From contig DHIR01000282.1 in the NCBI GenBank assembly GCA_002403905.1, positions 371-9,233 on the forward strand: a DNA stretch of 8,863 bases, written 5' to 3'. The notes beneath the pieces are model-generated. The model was given only the letters and a program-made list of their open reading frames with translations. It was not told the origin of the DNA and ran no database searches. Source of the stretch: Mucilaginibacter sp. UBA4741. Its GTDB lineage: Bacteria > Bacteroidota > Bacteroidia > Sphingobacteriales > Sphingobacteriaceae. Made by a program: the position numbers and the translations under genes. This document shows positions 6,439 through 8,863 of this stretch, in pieces. How positions within the stretch are numbered: position 1 is the stretch's first letter; each line of letters begins with the position of its first letter.

Positions 6439-6467
6439 ATTGTAAACTGTAAATTTACACTTGTCAA
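6439..6467 (-). promoter_or_regulatory. Promoter of higBA, near-consensus -35/-10
   Basis: On the minus strand TTGACA (6462-6467) is separated by exactly 17 nt from TACAAT (6439-6444). The first is a perfect match to the general sigma-70 -35 box and the second a five-of-six match to TATAAT. The -35 region also contains TTTG, the usual Bacteroidota -33 motif, although the Bacteroidota TAnnTTTG -7 motif is not matched. The higB ATG starts 5 nt after the -10 box, so transcription would begin at or next to the start codon. Confidence 0.7.
6448..6459. promoter_or_regulatory. Palindromic operator candidate for HigA
   Basis: TGTAAATTTACA is a perfect 12-bp palindrome lying inside the 17-nt spacer of the higBA promoter. 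Another half-site-like TGTAAA occurs at 6441-6446, overlapping the -10 box. A repressor bound here would block RNA polymerase, as expected for autoregulation by HigA. That HigA is the ligand is inferred only from position and symmetry. Confidence 0.6.
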
Positions 6468-6506
6468 ATACAAAAAGCAAATTTATCGAAAAAAGAGAAG
6501 TACAGA

Positions 6507-8270
6507 TTATTTCACTATCACATCATACTCCATCCTCATCAACGGGGTACGCATCATGGAGGTTACGTTTTTTATTTGCTCGTAAACGCCATAGTTTTCG
6601 CCCAGTTCTGATTTTAGGATATGAGTTTTCATTTGGACACTAAAACTTTGGCCCAGTTTATCTAGTACGCTTTTTTGCTCGGGATAAGCAACCAGCCGGT
6701 AGTCTTTTAAATTGGCTTTTTTAGCCGCCGATTTTACCGCATCATCAATATTACCTAAACGATCAACCAAACCAATTTTAAGGGCTTGCGCGCCAGTCCA
6801 TACACGGCCCTGGCCAATGCTGTTAATATATGCCTGCGTTTTATGGCGTCCGGCGGCTACTGCTTTGGTAAAATCATCATAGCCACGATTGATCTGGTTT
6901 TGCAGTATAGCTTTTTCGGCTGGTGTTAATGGGCGACTGGTATTACCCAGATCGGCATACTGACCGGTTTTAACGCCGTCAAAGGTTACACCCAGCTTAT
7001 CGTTAAATAGCTTTTGCATGTTTGGCAAAATAGCAAATATGCCTATTGAACCGGTTATGGTATTAGGCTCTGCAAAAATCGAATCGGCAGCGCACGATAT
7101 ATAATAACCGCCTGATGCCGCAACATCGCCCATTGATACGATAATAGGTTTCACTTTTTTGGTCAGCATTACCTCGCGCCATATTACATCACTAGCCAAC
7201 GAGCTACCGCCCGGCGAGTTTACACGCAATACAACCGCTTTAATTTTATCATCCAGCCTTACTTTGCGCAATGCTTTTGAAGTAGTTTCTGATTCAATGC
7301 TGTTATCATCGCCATCGCCACTGGCAATATCGCCACTGGCATAGATCACCGCTATACGGTTGGTCGAAACTTGTTTGGTGTCATCTGGCCCGCTTTTGGT
7401 GTACTCGCTTAATTCAACACTCTTTATATCGTCCTTTGCTTTTACATTTAAGCGGCCTTTAAGCTCGGCTATCAGCTCATCTTTATATTTTAAACCATCT
7501 ACTAGTTTATATTTCAAAGCATCTTCTGGCTGCTTAATACGCATTTCGTTGGCATAGTTAAATAACGAGTCTTTGTTTATACCACGGCTTTTACCAATGC
7601 CTGTTAAAAAATGATCATATAACGAGCCCAGGTATGAGGTTACCTGTAAACGGTTAGCATCGCTCATTTTAGTAAGCACCAACGGCTCAACCGCGCTTTT
7701 AAACGTACCTACTTTAATAACCTGCGCCTCAATGCCCAATTTATCCAAAGCGCCTTTTAAAAACGTTACTTGCGAACTAAAACCATCAAACTCAAAAATA
7801 CCTTTGGGGTTAATGTACACCTTATCGGCAACTGATGCCAGGTAATAGAAACCTTTTGTATAAACTTCGGCGTATGCTACAATAAATTTTCCTGATTTTT
7901 TAAAATCGATCAAAGCATTGCGGATCTCTTCGGTAGTGCCCTGGCCAGACAGCATATAGCTTTCGTCTAAAAATATGCCTTTAATATTATCATCGGTTTT
8001 GGCTTTTTTAATGTTGGCCAATATGTCTTTTAATCCTATTGATTTATCGCCATCCAACCCTAAAAAGCTTAAATTAGCTAAAGGATTATTGGCCGTACGT
8101 TCTGGTATCGGATATTTAATATTGATATGTAAAACTGAGTTTGCATCAACCTGTACATTACTATCACTACCTGCCGCGGCTATAATGCCGGCAATAACTA
8201 ATACTAGAACTATGGTGGATAAAGTAATGCCGACAAAGGTTGCCAACACAAATTTGAAAAATTGCTTCAT
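6507..8270 (-). CDS. sppA: SppA, signal peptide peptidase, 67-kDa type
   Basis: A 587-residue membrane-anchored serine protease that degrades cleaved signal peptides. One N-terminal transmembrane segment (about 8-33) anchors it, with the bulk expected on the periplasmic side. It has the two tandem ClpP-like halves of the long SppA form. The N-half carries the general-base lysine K191 in VGTFKSAVEP (187-196). The C-half carries the nucleophile S356 in VNSPGGS (350-356), followed by the GDVAASGGYYISCAAD block (381-396) and TGSIGIF (406-412). The Lys/Ser dyad split between halves matches E. coli SppA K209/S409, so activity is expected. Length is normal. ATG 8270 lies 5 nt from a TATAAT box. It is divergent from folK, and its stop is 73 nt before higB on the same strand with no clear terminator, so readthrough into higBA is possible. 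Confidence 0.95.
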   Translation of the reverse strand: MKQFFKFVLATFVGITLSTIVLVLVIAGIIAAAGSDSNVQVDANSVLHINIKYPIPERTANNPLANLSFLGLDGDKSIGLKDILANIKKAKTDDNIKGIFLDESYMLSGQGTTEEIRNALIDFKKSGKFIVAYAEVYTKGFYYLASVADKVYINPKGIFEFDGFSSQVTFLKGALDKLGIEAQVIKVGTFKSAVEPLVLTKMSDANRLQVTSYLGSLYDHFLTGIGKSRGINKDSLFNYANEMRIKQPEDALKYKLVDGLKYKDELIAELKGRLNVKAKDDIKSVELSEYTKSGPDDTKQVSTNRIAVIYASGDIASGDGDDNSIESETTSKALRKVRLDDKIKAVVLRVNSPGGSSLASDVIWREVMLTKKVKPIIVSMGDVAASGGYYISCAADSIFAEPNTITGSIGIFAILPNMQKLFNDKLGVTFDGVKTGQYADLGNTSRPLTPAEKAILQNQINRGYDDFTKAVAAGRHKTQAYINSIGQGRVWTGAQALKIGLVDRLGNIDDAVKSAAKKANLKDYRLVAYPEQKSVLDKLGQSFSVQMKTHILKSELGENYGVYEQIKNVTSMMRTPLMRMEYDVIVK

Positions 8271-8275
8271 TTACT

Positions 8276-8301
8276 ATTATAAATATTTATATCTATGCAA
8301 A
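8276..8301 (-). promoter_or_regulatory. Candidate sppA promoter
   Basis: On the minus strand TATAAT (8276-8281) sits 5 nt from the sppA ATG and is preceded 16 nt upstream by TTTG (8298-8301), the Bacteroidota -33 motif. The region is very A+T-rich, so chance matches are likely. The -10 box is the stronger part of the evidence. If real, it gives an almost leaderless mRNA. Confidence 0.4.
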
Positions 8302-8313
8302 CTTAATAAAACC

Positions 8314-8351
8314 ATACGGTATAATATTAAGAGCCGTATCTATAATATTTG
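8314..8351 (+). promoter_or_regulatory. Candidate folK promoter/operator region with direct and inverted repeats
   Basis: The 9-mer TATAATATT occurs twice, at 8320-8328 and 8341-8349, offset by 21 bp (two helical turns). ATACGG (8314-8319) and CCGTAT (8334-8339) form a 6-bp inverted repeat around the first copy. The second copy runs into TTTG (8348-8351), so TA-ATA-TTTG resembles the Bacteroidota -7 motif TAnnTTTG with one extra base. It lies 8 nt before the folK ATG. Promoter use is plausible; regulator binding is speculative. Confidence 0.4.
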
Positions 8352-8359
8352 TTACAACA

Positions 8360-8839
8360 ATGAATAACGTTTTTTTACTATTAGGCAGCAACCTGGGCGA
8401 CAGGAAACAATATCTGCAACAGGCTATTATGCACATTGCCTATGATATTGCACCGACCATTAAAATATCATCGGTTTACGAAACAGAATCATGGGGAAAA
8501 ACAGATGAACCTGATTATTTAAATATGGTTATTGAGCTGGAAACCGAACTATCAGCGCAAACGATATTGCAAAAGATATTGTCTATAGAGGAAGCTATGG
8601 GCAGAAAACGGGAAGAAAAATGGGGATCGCGTATTATTGATATCGATATTTTATATTATAATACCGCTATTATTAATGAGCCGGGATTGCATATACCACA
8701 CCCCGAATTACATAACCGCCGTTTTACTTTAGAGCCGCTTGCAGAGATAGCGCCTGATTTTATTCACCCCATTTTAAACAAAAACAGCCTGCAATTGAAA
8801 AATGATTTGAAAGATAGCTTAATTGTAAAAAAATTATAA
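8360..8839 (+). CDS. folK: FolK, 2-amino-4-hydroxy-6-hydroxymethyldihydropteridine pyrophosphokinase
   Basis: A 159-residue cytoplasmic HPPK enzyme that transfers pyrophosphate from ATP to hydroxymethyl-dihydropterin in folate synthesis. LLLGSNLGDR (6-15), SSVYETESWG (37-46) and PDYLNMVIEL (51-60) come first. GRKREEKWGSRIIDIDIL (81-98) follows, with the Mg-binding pair D94/D96, then IPHPELHNRRFTLEPLAEIAP (112-132). All are present and in family order. Ser90 replaces the Pro of the KWGPR motif common in other phyla, and I do not regard this as a defect. ATG 8360 is preceded by A/C-rich sequence (ACAACA) with no Shine-Dalgarno. The TAA stop is at 8837-8839; the remaining 24 bases of the window hold nothing I recognise. 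Confidence 0.95.
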   Translation: MNNVFLLLGSNLGDRKQYLQQAIMHIAYDIAPTIKISSVYETESWGKTDEPDYLNMVIELETELSAQTILQKILSIEEAMGRKREEKWGSRIIDIDILYYNTAIINEPGLHIPHPELHNRRFTLEPLAEIAPDFIHPILNKNSLQLKNDLKDSLIVKKL

Positions 8840-8863
8840 ATTTCCTCTATAAATCTTTTAGGG

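Noticed and set aside
7314..7341. 13-bp direct repeat (ATCGCCACTGGCA, period 15) inside sppA
   Set aside because: It encodes ASGDI-ASGDG, where SppA homologues have a similar G-D/E-x-x-x-G pattern of the same length, so it is probably coincidental codon similarity and not an insertion.
7975..8367. 130-codon plus-strand open frame antisense to sppA
   Set aside because: It lies almost wholly opposite the well-supported sppA gene, runs into folK, and shows no recognisable protein features.

Overview
The window looks like chromosomal DNA of a Bacteroidota bacterium, most likely Sphingobacteriaceae (Mucilaginibacter/Pedobacter-like). The reasons are a moderate A+T bias, A-rich start regions with almost no Shine-Dalgarno sequences, very tight gene packing, a small outer-membrane beta-barrel protein, a stand-alone heptose-phosphate adenylyltransferase, and the 67-kDa form of SppA. 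The family assignment is an inference from protein style; no 16S or marker-gene search was possible.

Layout. Positions 1-171 hold the 3' end of queA (+), followed by a hairpin-plus-T-run terminator. A 7-nt-periodic inverted repeat follows, and its right arm forms the first codons of ispD (264-968, +). From 5813 down to 977 six minus-strand genes are separated by only 2-9 nt: polX, gmhA, rfaE2, a GT9 glycosyltransferase, a beta-barrel outer-membrane protein and a SixA-type histidine phosphatase. This operon converges on ispD with 8 nt between the stop codons. Upstream of polX, on the same strand, is a higB-higA toxin-antitoxin pair with its own strong promoter, and before that sppA. sppA and folK (8360-8839, +) are divergent from an 89-bp intergenic region.

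How the genes fit together. gmhA and rfaE2 supply the first and the nucleotide-activation steps of ADP-heptose synthesis, and the GT9 enzyme is a likely user of that donor for LPS core or another surface glycan. The kinase (HldE N-domain/HldA), GmhB phosphatase and HldD epimerase are not in the window. queA (queuosine), ispD (isoprenoid), folK (folate) and sppA (envelope protease) are housekeeping genes. higBA is the only clearly accessory element.

Most notable points: the PolX protein has lost all three catalytic carboxylates of the polymerase site but keeps a complete PHP nuclease site; the start of ispD is built from repeat DNA; and the higBA promoter is near-consensus, carries a perfect palindrome in its spacer and leaves only 5 nt before the toxin ATG, which predicts leaderless mRNA. 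No wholly new system was found. No stretch longer than 300 bases lacks a gene.
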